Shown in pieces: positions 18,802 through 27,529 of a stretch of DNA of 64,000 nt. Each line of letters begins with the position of its first letter. The stretch's first letter is position 1. Position numbers and translations under genes: made by a program. A model generated the notes under the pieces. The model was not told the DNA's origin and made no database searches. It worked only from the letters and a program-made list of their open reading frames with translations. This stretch comes from Limnochorda sp. L945t. GTDB lineage: Bacteria > Bacillota > Limnochordia > Limnochordales > Geochordaceae. The stretch covers positions 1,798,001 through 1,862,000 of the forward strand of contig NZ_CP141615.1 in assembly GCF_035593305.1 (NCBI RefSeq), given 5' to 3'.

Positions 18802-20439
18802 TCACCCTCGAGCCGCTCCGTACATCTCCTGATCGTAGCGGTCGAGCACTCGCTCGGCCGAGAAGCGTTCCATGACGTCGGCGATGCTCTGGCGCATCAT
18901 CTGCGTCCAGCGGGAGCGGTCTTGTTCGTAAGCGGGAAGGATGTCGCCGAGCAAGGTCTCGTACAGCGACCCCGCGTCGTGTGCGTCGGCGCCGGGGCCC
19001 TCGTAGCCGTCGCCGATCTGCCAGCCGTTCTCGCCCTCGCGGAAAGCCTCGGGCCACCAGCCGTCGAGCACGCTGAAGTTGAGCACGCCGTTGATGGCGG
19101 CCTTCATGCCGGAGGTGCCGCACGCCTCGAGGGGGCGGCGGGGGTTGTTGAGCCACACGTCGGCGCCCCGGGTGACCATGCGGGCCACCTCCATGTCGTA
19201 ATCGGGCACGAAGACCACGCTCTTCGGGAACCGCCGCGCCATGCCCACCAGGGTTTCCACGATCTCCTTGCCCCGATCGTCGAGGGGGTGGGCCTTGCCC
19301 GAGAAGAGGATCTGGATGCGCCCGGATTCGAGGTACGGCCCGATTCGCTCCGGTTCCTGGAAAATCAAGGTGGCCCGCTTGTACGGAGCCGCCCGCCGGG
19401 TGAAGCCCAGCAGCAGGTGATCCTCCGCGAGCTGCACGCCGGTGCGGCACTTCACCCACGCGAGGAGCTCCCGTTTGAGCGCCTGGTGGACGGGCCAGAG
19501 GTCGTCGCCGGCCGCATACGCCCGGGCGATGCGGGGGTCCTGCCACGTCGGCACGTGTACCCCGTTGGTGATGGCCTGGATGGGCGGCGCCCCCGTCACG
19601 TCGGCCCACATCTGGCGGGCCGTGCGCCCGTGGAGCTCCGAGACGCCGTTAGCCGCCCGGGACAGCCGCAGCGCGGCCACCGTCATGTGGAACGGGTCGC
19701 CCCCGATGCGGATCATCTGCCGCCGGTTGAGCCCGTTGAACGCCCCCATGTACTCGAGCAGGGCCAGCGGGTGTTCCTCGTTGCCCTCCTTGACAGGCGT
19801 GTGGGTGGTGAAGACGATGCGCCGGCGGGCCGCCTGCCACGCCTGCTCGAAGGTCATGCCCGTCTCCATGCCCTGGCGGATGAGCTCGATCCCGGCGAGT
19901 ACCGCGTGGCCCTCGTTGAAGTGGTAGATCTCGGGCTCGAGCCCCAGGGCCTGCAGCGCCCGCACCCCGCCGATGCCCAGCACCATCTCCTGGGCGACGC
20001 GCTCCTCGGCGAACCACCCGTACAGCTGCCCCGTGATCCAGCGGTCCGCGTTGGCCGGTACGTTGGTGTCGAGCAGCAGCAGGGGTGCGTGGGGAGGGCT
20101 GCCCGCAGGCTGGTCTTCGGGAAGGCGCCACACCTTGACGCGGACGGGCCGTCCGCGGATGGCGACCGTCACTTCGACCCCGGCCTCCTCGAGGTACTCC
20201 TTGATGGCGTCGTGGCGCGGGTAGGCGTCCACCACCCGGCCCCCGGCGTCGATCTGCTGCTCGACGTACCCCTGCCTCCACAGGATGCCGACGCCGACCA
20301 TCGGGAAGCCCACGTCGTGGGCCGCTTTCAAGAGGTCGCCGGCGAGGATGCCGAGCCCGCCCGCATACAGGGGCAGGCGCTCGTCCAGCCCGTACTCCAT
20401 GCAAAGGTACGCGACCCGGGGCGGTCTCGCCTCCGCCAT
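18802..20439 (-). CDS. glgP: Alpha-glucan phosphorylase, short (MalP/AgpA-like) form
   Basis: GT35 phosphorylase releasing glucose 1-phosphate from alpha-1,4-glucans. The 545-residue length and motifs such as YLCMEYGLDERLPLYAGGLGILAGDLLKA (split over residues 10-40), FTTHTPVKEGNE and ITNGVHVPTW place it with the short alpha-glucan phosphorylases of Thermus and Thermotoga. The PLP lysine is in the EACGTSGMKAAINGVLN segment near residue 460. The ATG at 20439 follows GGGAAGGGTG and begins right before the conserved core; a longer reading lacks support. It complements the maltodextrin importer and GH13 enzyme of the neighbouring operon. Confidence 0.93.
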   Translation of the reverse strand: MAEARPPRVAYLCMEYGLDERLPLYAGGLGILAGDLLKAAHDVGFPMVGVGILWRQGYVEQQIDAGGRVVDAYPRHDAIKEYLEEAGVEVTVAIRGRPVRVKVWRLPEDQPAGSPPHAPLLLLDTNVPANADRWITGQLYGWFAEERVAQEMVLGIGGVRALQALGLEPEIYHFNEGHAVLAGIELIRQGMETGMTFEQAWQAARRRIVFTTHTPVKEGNEEHPLALLEYMGAFNGLNRRQMIRIGGDPFHMTVAALRLSRAANGVSELHGRTARQMWADVTGAPPIQAITNGVHVPTWQDPRIARAYAAGDDLWPVHQALKRELLAWVKCRTGVQLAEDHLLLGFTRRAAPYKRATLIFQEPERIGPYLESGRIQILFSGKAHPLDDRGKEIVETLVGMARRFPKSVVFVPDYDMEVARMVTRGADVWLNNPRRPLEACGTSGMKAAINGVLNFSVLDGWWPEAFREGENGWQIGDGYEGPGADAHDAGSLYETLLGDILPAYEQDRSRWTQMMRQSIADVMERFSAERVLDRYDQEMYGAARG

Positions 20440-20652
20440 CGTGGCGTCACCCTTCCCAGGATTTGCGGCCGCTGCGCTCGTCATCCGTGGGGGTCGCCGG
20501 CCGTGGCCGGGCCTTCCCGCCGCCAGTTTACCGGCCGAGCGCCGGGGCGGCAAGGCACGGGCATACGAGGCCCGCCGTGTCAGGCAGAGCATCGCCCGCA
20601 GCGCGCGCCAGCCGGCATCCAGCGCCTCGATCTTCGGATGTACAATGGCGTC

Positions 20653-21264
20653 ATGGCACCTGCTGTCATCGTGCTGGCCGGCGGGCAGAGCCGCCGGATG
20701 GGCACCGACAAGGCGCTCGTCGACTTTCACGGAGAGCCCCTCGTCCGGCGAATCGCCGCGCGCCTGGCGCCGGTCTCGGGCCGGCTCCTGGCCGTGGCAC
20801 CGGCCGCTCGTTTCCGACCGCTGGCCGAGGCGCTGCAGGGCATCCCGGGCGTCGAGCTCGTGGCCGACGTCCACGAGGGGCAGGGGCCGTTGAGCGGGCT
20901 CCATGCCGGGCTCGCCGCCGCAGGGCGGGGCTACCACTTCGTCGTCTCCTGCGACCAGCCGTTCGTGGAGGCGGCTTTCGCCCGCTTCCTGGTGGAGCGC
21001 GCCGCCGCGTCGAAGGCCGACGCCGCGGTGCCCGGGTGGGCCGGGCGCCTCGAGGTGCTGCACGCCGCCTACGCCGGTCCGGTCGCCGCACGGGCAGAGC
21101 AGCTCCTCCTGTCCGGCCGCGGCGCCAGCCTGCGGGCGCTCCTGGAGGGCCTGCAGGTCGTGACGGTTGCGGAAGCAGACATCCGGGCCTTTGGTGACCC
21201 AGAGCGCCTCTTCTTCAACGTCAACACCCCGCAGGCGCTGGAGCAGGCCCGCCGGATGGGGTGA
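20653..21264 (+). CDS. mobA: Molybdenum cofactor guanylyltransferase MobA
   Basis: Transfers GMP to molybdopterin to form the guanine dinucleotide cofactor. The nucleotide loop LAGGQSRRMGTDKAL at residues 8-22, GPLSGLHAGLAA near 80, the metal-binding SCDQPF near 100 and the FFNVNTPQALEQA end are all characteristic. 203 residues, normal. A short in-frame extension from ATG 20638 is possible; no ribosome site precedes either start. Divergent from the phosphorylase gene, with about 210 bases between. No molybdoenzyme is encoded in the window. Confidence 0.9.
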   Translation: MAPAVIVLAGGQSRRMGTDKALVDFHGEPLVRRIAARLAPVSGRLLAVAPAARFRPLAEALQGIPGVELVADVHEGQGPLSGLHAGLAAAGRGYHFVVSCDQPFVEAAFARFLVERAAASKADAAVPGWAGRLEVLHAAYAGPVAARAEQLLLSGRGASLRALLEGLQVVTVAEADIRAFGDPERLFFNVNTPQALEQARRMG

Positions 21265-21316
21265 GGCGGGCTCCCACCGATACGGCGCGTGCCGCAGAGG
21301 GGTTCGGTGGCGCTGG

Positions 21317-22096
21317 TCAGATCCCCCGGCCCCCGTCGACGCCGAGGCATTCGCCCGTGACGAAGGAGGCGTCGTCGCTCGCCAGAAACAGCGCGGCCCG
21401 GGCGATCTCGTCCGGCTGGGCCAGCCGCCCGAGCGGCACGCTCTCGACGAACCGCTGGCGCCCTTCCTCTGGAGAGAGCCCCGGTACGAACCGCGGCAGC
21501 ATGGGCGTGTCGGTGGGCCCCGGCAGCAAGGCGTTGACCCGCACGCCGAACGGGGCGAGCTCCAGGGCCAGCGACCGCGTGAGCATGATCACCCCGCCCT
21601 TGGCGGCGCAGTACGCGCTCAGCCCCGGCCTCGCACGCACCCCGGCGATGGAGGCGACGTTGACGATGCTCCCGCGGCGCCGGGCTTTCATGACGGGCAC
21701 CACCGCCCGGCACACGTAGAAGGTGCCCGTGAGGTTGACGTCGATGACGCGCCGCCACGTCTCGTCGCTGATGGACTCGAGCGGGGTGCCGGGCATGGCT
21801 GTCCCGGCGAAGTGCACCACCGCGTCCAGAGTGCCCCACTGCTCCAACGCCCGGTGAACGGCGTCCTCCACCGCCTCCGGCTGCATCACGTCGACCCGCA
21901 CGAAAAGCGCCTTGCCACCGGCACCGCGGATCGCCTCGGCTACGCTCTCCCCGCCCGGCTGCACGTCGCAGGCGACGACGGCCGCCCCTTCCCCGGCGAA
22001 CAGCCGGGCGGCGGCTTCTCCCATCCCCGAGGCCGCCCCCGTGATGAGCGCCACCTTGCTGTCCAGGCGTCCACCACTGCGGCGATAGGTCGCCAC
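21317..22096 (-). CDS. SDR family NAD(P)-dependent dehydrogenase
   Basis: Classical short-chain dehydrogenase of 259 residues. Rossmann glycine motif TGAASGMG near residue 20, HFAGTA in place of the usual NNAG near 95, catalytic Ser in NVASIAG and Tyr-x3-Lys in YCAAKGG, and the C-terminal FVTGECLGVDGG. The His-Phe-Ala-Gly replacement of Asn-Asn-Ala-Gly is a deviation. GTG start with AAAGGAGAG upstream, 17 bases after the dctM stop, so it belongs to the TRAP operon and probably oxidises the imported organic or sugar acid; substrate unknown. Confidence 0.9.
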   Translation of the reverse strand: MATYRRSGGRLDSKVALITGAASGMGEAAARLFAGEGAAVVACDVQPGGESVAEAIRGAGGKALFVRVDVMQPEAVEDAVHRALEQWGTLDAVVHFAGTAMPGTPLESISDETWRRVIDVNLTGTFYVCRAVVPVMKARRRGSIVNVASIAGVRARPGLSAYCAAKGGVIMLTRSLALELAPFGVRVNALLPGPTDTPMLPRFVPGLSPEEGRQRFVESVPLGRLAQPDEIARAALFLASDDASFVTGECLGVDGGRGI

Positions 22097-22113
22097 GGGC
22101 CCCCTCTCTCCTT

Positions 22114-23391
22114 TCAGCCCCCTCGGGCGAGCGACGGCAGCCACAGCGACAGCGCCGGCACGTACGTCACGAGCAGGAGCACCACCAGCGACGCCACCAG
22201 GAACGGTACCATGGCCTTCGCCATCGACCCGAGCGGCACCCGGCTGATGGCCGACACGACGAAGATGGACGCTCCCACGGGCGGCGTGACGAGGCCGATG
22301 ACCAGGTTGAGCACCATGATGACCCCGAAATGCACCGGATCCACCCCGATCCGTTGCACGAGCGGCATGAGCACGGGCACGAGCAGCACCAGCGCCGGCG
22401 CCGGCTCCAGGGGGATGCCGACGAGCAGGAGCGCCACGTTGACGAGCAGCAGCACCACCCACGGGGGCACGTCCATGCCCGCGACCGCCATGGCCAGCCT
22501 CTGCGGGATCTGGTCCCGGGCCAGGATCCACGCCAGGATCTCAGTCGTGGCCAGCATCAGCATGACGATGCCGGTCGTAAGCGCGGCTTCCGCCAGCGCC
22601 TGCCCGATCCGGGCCAGGGTCAGCTCCCGGTGGACGAAGGCCCCGACCAGCAGCGCCCAGGCCACCGCTGCAGCCGCCGCCTCTGTCGGCGTGAACACCC
22701 CCCCGAGGATGCCGCCGAGAATCAAGACGGGCATGAAAGCGGCCCAGATCGCCCCCCGAAGCGCCCGCAGGATCTCGGAAAGGTTGCCCTTGCGCCCGGC
22801 CACGAGCCCTTCCCGGCGGGCCACCCACGCGGCCGTCGCCATCTGGGCGGCCGCCAGCAGCAGCCCCGGCACCGCCCCGGCCAGGAAGAGCCGGGCGATG
22901 GAGACCTCGGCCTGCACGCCGTAGAGGATCATCGGGATGCTGGGCGGGACGATGGGACCGATGAGCGAAGCCGCCGCCGTCACCGCGGCAGCCAGCTCCC
23001 GGCGGTAACCTGCCCGCTCCATGGCGGGGATGAGGATCGAGCCGACGGCGGATGCGTCCGCGGCGGCCGACCCCGAGATGCCCGAGAAGAAGACGTTGGA
23101 GAGGATGTTGACGTGGTTGAGCCCTCCCCGCAGCCGGCCCACCAGCGCTTCGGCGAGCGCCACGAGCCGCTCGCTCAAACCCCCGGCGTTCATGAGCGCG
23201 CCTGCCAGGATGAAGAGGGGGATGGCCATCAACTGAAACGAGTCCTGGGCCGCGAACATACGCTGCACGGCGAGCGCCAGCGGAAGCCCTCCCGCTTGCA
23301 GCCCCGCCAGTGCCGCCAGCCCGATGACGAACGGGATCGGGAGCCCGGCGAGCAGCAGGACGAGGGCGACGACCCCTGCCGTCCCGCTCAT
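22114..23391 (-). CDS. dctM: TRAP transporter large permease DctM
   Basis: Twelve-helix membrane subunit of a sodium-driven TRAP importer. Motifs seen include PLFILAGALMNAGGLSERL, FSGISGSAAADASAVGSI, PPSIPMILYG and a late PPVGASIFVVSAI; these are DctM landmarks. 425 residues. Lies 13 bases after dctQ and 17 bases before the SDR gene. Substrate is set by DctP and not readable here. Confidence 0.93.
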   Translation of the reverse strand: MSGTAGVVALVLLLAGLPIPFVIGLAALAGLQAGGLPLALAVQRMFAAQDSFQLMAIPLFILAGALMNAGGLSERLVALAEALVGRLRGGLNHVNILSNVFFSGISGSAAADASAVGSILIPAMERAGYRRELAAAVTAAASLIGPIVPPSIPMILYGVQAEVSIARLFLAGAVPGLLLAAAQMATAAWVARREGLVAGRKGNLSEILRALRGAIWAAFMPVLILGGILGGVFTPTEAAAAAVAWALLVGAFVHRELTLARIGQALAEAALTTGIVMLMLATTEILAWILARDQIPQRLAMAVAGMDVPPWVVLLLVNVALLLVGIPLEPAPALVLLVPVLMPLVQRIGVDPVHFGVIMVLNLVIGLVTPPVGASIFVVSAISRVPLGSMAKAMVPFLVASLVVLLLVTYVPALSLWLPSLARGG

Positions 23392-23404
23392 GGCCTGGCT
23401 CCGC

Positions 23405-24028
23405 TCACGACACAGCCTCCGGACTCCCGGCGGCCGGCGCCTCGACCTGCCCGGCCCGGCCGGTGTCCTCGCTCCGTGTCATCCGAGCGGCCAGCAGCGC
23501 CGCGGCGTGGAGCGCCATGAGCCCGGCTCCGGCGGGCACGGCCGCGTACGGATAGCCCATCGGCAACCCGATGGCCGGCGAGCGCTGGCGCATGTTGAAC
23601 ACGGCCAGCCTCCATCCCGCCACCGCAACGGTGGCGGCAAACAGTGCGACCAGCGCGAGGGCGGCGGCGCCCGTCGCCGCCCTGGCCCGGCCCGGCAGCC
23701 TTCCCACGACGAGGTCGAGACCCGGGTGGAGCTCGCGGCGCACCCCGGCAGCCGCCCCCAGCGAACCCACCCAGACGAAGCAGTAGCGCGCGAGCTCCTC
23801 CGACCACGACAGCGGGCTTTGGATCGCGAAACGGAACGCCACCTGCAGGATGAGCGCCCCGGCCATCACGGCCGTGAGGCCCGCCGCCACTACCACGGAG
23901 CCCAGGTCCAGCCACCGGCTCGCGACCTCCACGCCCCGGGCGACGGCGGTGAGCACTGCGCCGGCCAGACGGGCGGACGAGGCCGTCGCAACGGCCGGCG
24001 CCTCGCCCATGCCGGGCTGCGCGCTCAT
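23405..24028 (-). CDS. dctQ: TRAP transporter small permease DctQ
   Basis: Four-helix membrane subunit of the TRAP system. It has a family-typical SPLSWSEELARYCFVWVG block after the second helix (about residues 90-107) and a C-terminal hydrophilic tail. 207 residues, somewhat long because of an N-terminal hydrophilic extension of about 35 residues. ATG overlaps the dctP stop by four bases (ATGA). Confidence 0.9.
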   Translation of the reverse strand: MSAQPGMGEAPAVATASSARLAGAVLTAVARGVEVASRWLDLGSVVVAAGLTAVMAGALILQVAFRFAIQSPLSWSEELARYCFVWVGSLGAAAGVRRELHPGLDLVVGRLPGRARAATGAAALALVALFAATVAVAGWRLAVFNMRQRSPAIGLPMGYPYAAVPAGAGLMALHAAALLAARMTRSEDTGRAGQVEAPAAGSPEAVS

Positions 24029-25089
24029 GACCCGGCGCCCGCCTTCTGGATCTCGTCGATCAAGCTGCCGAAGCGGGCCCGGTACTTGTCGTAGACCCCC
24101 TGCATCGCCTTGCGAAACGCTTCTTTGTCGGGGGTGGTCACCTGCATCCCGAGTTGCTTGAGCTCTTCGACCTGCTGGGCCTCCATGCGGCGGGCCTCCT
24201 GCCGTTCGGACCTGGACACTTCCCTCGCGGTGTCGACCAGGATCTGCTGCACGTCGGCCGGGAGCGAGCGAAACCGCTCCGTGTTGATGAGGAGGATGGC
24301 CGGCGCGTAGAAATGGCCGGTCATCGCCAGGTATTTCTGCACTTCGTACAGCCGGGCGCTGGTGAGGACGGGGATGGGGTTTTCCTGCCCGTCGATGACG
24401 TGCTGCTGCAGCGCCGTGTATACTTCCCCCCACGCCATGGGGGTGGCGTTCGCGCCCAGCGCGTTGAAGCTGTCCACGTGGATGGGGTTCTCCTGAACCC
24501 GGATCTTGAGGCCCCGCACGTCGGCCGGCGACAGGATGGGGCGCCGGCTGTTGGTGAGGTAACGGAAGCCTTGCTCCCAGAGCGCAAGCCCGGTGATGTG
24601 GAGGTCGGCACCGTTGAGCCGGTCGAGGAGCCGGCGACCGACCGGGCCGTCCAGGACGGCGTCGACGTGGCGGTAGTCCCGGAAAAGAAACGGCAGGTCC
24701 ATCACCCCGAAGTCGGGGAGGAAGTTGGAGAGGACGGCCGTCCCCGTCACCACCAGATCGATGCCGCCGAGCTGCAGCGCTTCGACCTCTTCGCGCTCGC
24801 CCGGCCCGAGCTGCCCGGCCGGGTAGACGTCGATACGTACCCGACCGCCGGTTCGCTCGCCGACGAGGCGGGCAAACTGCGTCGCTCCGAAGTGATACGG
24901 GTGGCCCGTGGGCACCACGTGCCCCAGCTTGAGCACCACGGGAGCTCCCGCTGCCTGCGCCTGCGGTCTTGGGGACACACCCGCACCCAGCAGCCACGCG
25001 AAGCCCAGCAGCGCCACGCCGGCGTGCACCCACCGCGCAACCCTGCGCCGGCTGCCGTCCTCGTCCCGTGCCCCGCGCCATCGTGCCAT
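24025..25089 (-). CDS. dctP: TRAP transporter substrate-binding protein DctP
   Basis: Extracytoplasmic receptor of the TRAP importer. A basic N-terminus and hydrophobic helix (residues about 20-45) form the signal; then VVLKLGHVVPTGHPYHFGA, VRIDVYPAGQLG, the substrate-contact Arg in the LKIRVQENPIHVDSF segment and WGEVYTALQQHVIDGQENP are diagnostic. The variant GQENP agrees with DctP/SiaP/UehA groups using carboxylates. ATG 25089 follows GGGAGG at eight bases. First gene of dctPQM-SDR, with a good promoter 90 bases upstream. Confidence 0.93.
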   Translation of the reverse strand: MARWRGARDEDGSRRRVARWVHAGVALLGFAWLLGAGVSPRPQAQAAGAPVVLKLGHVVPTGHPYHFGATQFARLVGERTGGRVRIDVYPAGQLGPGEREEVEALQLGGIDLVVTGTAVLSNFLPDFGVMDLPFLFRDYRHVDAVLDGPVGRRLLDRLNGADLHITGLALWEQGFRYLTNSRRPILSPADVRGLKIRVQENPIHVDSFNALGANATPMAWGEVYTALQQHVIDGQENPIPVLTSARLYEVQKYLAMTGHFYAPAILLINTERFRSLPADVQQILVDTAREVSRSERQEARRMEAQQVEELKQLGMQVTTPDKEAFRKAMQGVYDKYRARFGSLIDEIQKAGAGS

Positions 25090-25179
25090 GAGCCCGCCTC
25101 CCTGCCTTCCAGCGTCGGACCCCCGCTCTACCGCACGAGCGCTAAATGTGGTACCGATTACCGTGAGCGGTTGAGACCC

Positions 25180-25208
25180 ATTGTACGGGGAGCGGGAACC
25201 CCGATCAA
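25180..25208 (-). promoter_or_regulatory. Sigma-A type promoter of the TRAP operon
   Basis: On the minus strand TTGATC (25203-25208), 17 bases, then TACAAT (25180-25185), predicting transcription from about 25173 toward dctP at 25089. The leader contains GGTAATCGGTACC, a partly symmetric stretch that could bind a regulator. This lies in the 242-base divergent interval between dctP and the membrane gene at 25332. Confidence 0.7.
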
Positions 25209-25331
25209 GCACTCCGGCCCACGGGCCGGCCGCCGCCCGTGAAGGACCGGGCCCGCTCGTGGCGTAGCCGCACGCCTACCGGGGCCTGCGCCCCGAGCAA
25301 GGCGGGAGCCATCCGTGAGGAGGGGAGTGGA

Positions 25332-26072
25332 ATGGCTCGGACCGGCTTGCCCAGACACCCGAGGAGACTCTCCCGGGCCACCATACCGGTTGTCGCCGGT
25401 ATGGTGCTGGCCGTTGCCGCAGGTTTACAGCATTTGCAGGCACTGGGGACCGCCGGCGCCTGGGTGGCCGCGGAGGGGCCCATCCTGGCCACTCACTTCG
25501 AGGCCAGCGCGCTGCGACTCGGTGAAACGGCGGCGCTGGCCCTGGCCCTGGGAGCCGGCGCGGGCGCGCTCATGAGGGTCAACCGGCGGGCCGAAGGATG
25601 GCTCACCCCGTGGCTCCTGGCGGCCCTGGCGGCACCGTGGTTTGCCGTGCTCCTGCTGCTCAACCTGCTGGCCGGATTGACCGGGACTGCCGCAATCTGG
25701 GCCGGTGCGCTGGTCGCCGCACCCCACATCGCTTGGGCGATGCGCCCTCTGGCGCCGGCTCATGCCGCCGGAGCGGGCGTACGGCGCGGGCTGCGCCTGG
25801 CAACGCTGGCCGCGTTCTTGGCCGAGGGAATGGGCCGGGCTTCGGGACTGGCGGCCCAAGTACGGTTCTTCTTCCTCTTTTGGAGCCTGCCCCACCTGCT
25901 CGCCTACCTGGTGCTGCTCGGGTCATTGGGGGGCGCTGCCGAATTGGCCGCCGGCATCGCCGGGCGTCTCCTCTCCCGCCTGGCCGAGGGCCGACTCCAG
26001 CGCCCGGTTGACCGCCCGCTCGAGGGTCACGTCGCCCTTCCAGAATCCCAGGGCCAGTTGAAAGGTCCCTAG
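25332..26072 (+). CDS. Hydrophobic membrane protein, possibly degenerate ABC permease
   Basis: About 246 residues with five or six predicted hydrophobic segments between residues 15 and 215. The segment order, a mid-protein loop followed by a helix and a late Leu-Ala-Tyr-Leu-Val-Leu-Leu-Gly-Ser-Leu-Gly-Gly helix before an Arg-rich tail, recalls SsuC/TauC-type permeases, but no clear EAA loop is visible, so function is open. ATG 25332 is preceded by GAGGAGGGG. Its last 150 bases overlap the convergent binding-protein gene on the other strand, so the true C-terminus is doubtful. Confidence 0.55.
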   Translation: MARTGLPRHPRRLSRATIPVVAGMVLAVAAGLQHLQALGTAGAWVAAEGPILATHFEASALRLGETAALALALGAGAGALMRVNRRAEGWLTPWLLAALAAPWFAVLLLLNLLAGLTGTAAIWAGALVAAPHIAWAMRPLAPAHAAGAGVRRGLRLATLAAFLAEGMGRASGLAAQVRFFFLFWSLPHLLAYLVLLGSLGGAAELAAGIAGRLLSRLAEGRLQRPVDRPLEGHVALPESQGQLKGP

Positions 26073-26735
26073 CGCCGGCTCCGGCGCGACGAACAGCGGG
26101 ACGTGACCGGCCAGCTGCTGCGCTACCCACCGAGCCGTCGGCTCGTCGGTGAGGAGCGCGACCACCTCGTGCCCGGCCAGCGCTCGTGCGGCTTGCTCGG
26201 CCGACCCCGGGAAATAGGGTTGAAAGCCACGGGCCGTGAGCAGCTCGGTGGCCCGCATCCGGACGCGGTCGAGCCCCAGGTAGGGCACCCACAGGGCGAC
26301 GCGGTCCCCTTCGCGGGGCGCTCGCCGAGCGATCATGGCCCACGAGACTCGCAGGTACGGCTTGGAAAGCACCAGGAGCCCACGGGAGGCGTCGGTGGCG
26401 GCAATCCCGCCGGCCAAGACGTCACAAGAGCCTTTGCGGACCCCCCACGCGGTCGGGTCTCTCGTGACGTACCAGTTGACCTGGGGGTTCCACTGGACCC
26501 TCACGCCGAGCGCCCTCGCGATGCCCATGACCCGCTCCGCCTCCAGGCCGTCGGCCCGGGCCTCGTCGGGATGGTACGTGACGTACGGGGGCAGCGACGC
26601 GGGATGGCACACCGTCAGGGTGCCGCTCCGCTGGACCCGGTCGAGCGACGTGTCGGGCGGCAGGTAGCGCAGGCCGAACAGCGCCGCCAGGCCCACGGCC
26701 CAGACGGCCAGGTGGCTGCTTGCCCTCGGCTTCAT
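25923..26735 (-). CDS. Extracytoplasmic solute-binding protein (SBP family 3) of the PQQ-dehydrogenase operon
   Basis: 270-residue protein with an N-terminal signal/anchor (MKPRASSHLAVW and a hydrophobic run) and a family-3 amino-acid-type binding fold: strand RSGTLTVCHPASLPPYV, the KGSCDVLAGGIAATDASR segment matching the usual DxxxxGxxxTxxR ligand block, and VALLTDEPTARWV in lobe 2, ending with LGFWKGDVTLERAVNRAL. Overlaps the permease stop by four bases (ATGA) and is the last gene of the operon. It is a second, diverged relative of the XoxJ-like protein upstream. Possible roles are delivery of a cofactor or metal to the dehydrogenase or sensing; neither is shown. Confidence 0.8.
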   Translation of the reverse strand: MKPRASSHLAVWAVGLAALFGLRYLPPDTSLDRVQRSGTLTVCHPASLPPYVTYHPDEARADGLEAERVMGIARALGVRVQWNPQVNWYVTRDPTAWGVRKGSCDVLAGGIAATDASRGLLVLSKPYLRVSWAMIARRAPREGDRVALWVPYLGLDRVRMRATELLTARGFQPYFPGSAEQAARALAGHEVVALLTDEPTARWVAQQLAGHVPLFVAPEPALGTFQLALGFWKGDVTLERAVNRALESALGQAGEETPGDAGGQFGSAPQ

Positions 26736-27529
26736 CGCCGGTTGAACTCCCGGTAAGCGACGAGCATGAGCACCGCGGGCAGGATCCCGGCTACTGCCAG
26801 ATCCAGGCGCGGGTCGAATTGCGTGTAGCGGATGCTCACCATGCGGAGCGCGTCGATGAGGTACGTGACAGGGTTGACCCGCACGGCGAACACCATCCAG
26901 GGAGGGAACACGAGGATCTGCTGCTCGACGGAGAGGGAGGGATCCAGCGGAAAGATGGAGCTGGCGAGGAAGTAGGCGGGCAAGATGAGGGCATTGGCAA
27001 ACACCCCGAAGCCCTGGAAGCTCACCATGCGGGACGCGATCGCCATGGCCAGGCTCGTGAACGCCAGCGCCACCACGGCCAGAAGGCCCAGCGCCGCCAG
27101 GGTCTGGTGCCACGACAGCGGCACGTCGGCAGCAGGGGCGAGGATCAGGATGAGACTGCCCTGTAGCGTGGCGACGGTCGCGCCTCCCAGGAGCTTGCCG
27201 GCGAAGACCGCGGGGCGCGGCGCCGGCGAGGCCAGGATCTCCCGGAAAAAGCCGAACTCCCTGTCCCAGATCATGGAGACCCCCGACTGCACCGAGGCGT
27301 ACATGACGTTGAGAACGGCCACGGCGGGGAAGATGAACTGCGCGTAAGTAAAGGGCACCACGAACGTGGCCTCGGTGAACCCCCCGCGAAAATAGGGCGT
27401 GAGCCCGATCCCGAAGATCATCACCCACAAGATGGGCCGCAAGAACGCTCCGGTGAGCTGCCCCGTGTCGCGCAGGCTGTGCTTGAGCTCCCGCAGCCAG
27501 ATGGCGTAGACCGTGCCGAGGTCCGTCAT
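26732..27529 (-). CDS. ABC-2 type transporter permease associated with PQQ dehydrogenase
   Basis: 265-residue integral membrane protein with six hydrophobic segments and the ABC-2 family block MIWDREFGFFREILASPAPR near residue 90. It is joined to the ATPase gene by an ATGA overlap and to the next binding protein by another. ABC-2 permeases are exporters in characterised cases (DrrB, NodJ). Homologous ATPase/permease pairs are known from operons of PQQ-dependent alcohol dehydrogenases, where a role in the periplasmic system is assumed but not proven. Confidence 0.88.
   Translation of the reverse strand: MTDLGTVYAIWLRELKHSLRDTGQLTGAFLRPILWVMIFGIGLTPYFRGGFTEATFVVPFTYAQFIFPAVAVLNVMYASVQSGVSMIWDREFGFFREILASPAPRPAVFAGKLLGGATVATLQGSLILILAPAADVPLSWHQTLAALGLLAVVALAFTSLAMAIASRMVSFQGFGVFANALILPAYFLASSIFPLDPSLSVEQQILVFPPWMVFAVRVNPVTYLIDALRMVSIRYTQFDPRLDLAVAGILPAVLMLVAYREFNRR

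Noticed and set aside
17581-20600. Very long open frame on the plus strand opposite the DUF1848 and phosphorylase genes
   Set aside because: It is an antisense shadow produced by the high GC content; composition is Arg/Pro/Gly/His-rich and no domain is visible until the real mobA start.
20618-20655. Leaderless mobA transcript from a TACAAT box at 20641-20646
   Set aside because: The box is seven bases before the ATG, but the matching -35 region is poor and there is no extended -10 element, so the support is too weak to claim.
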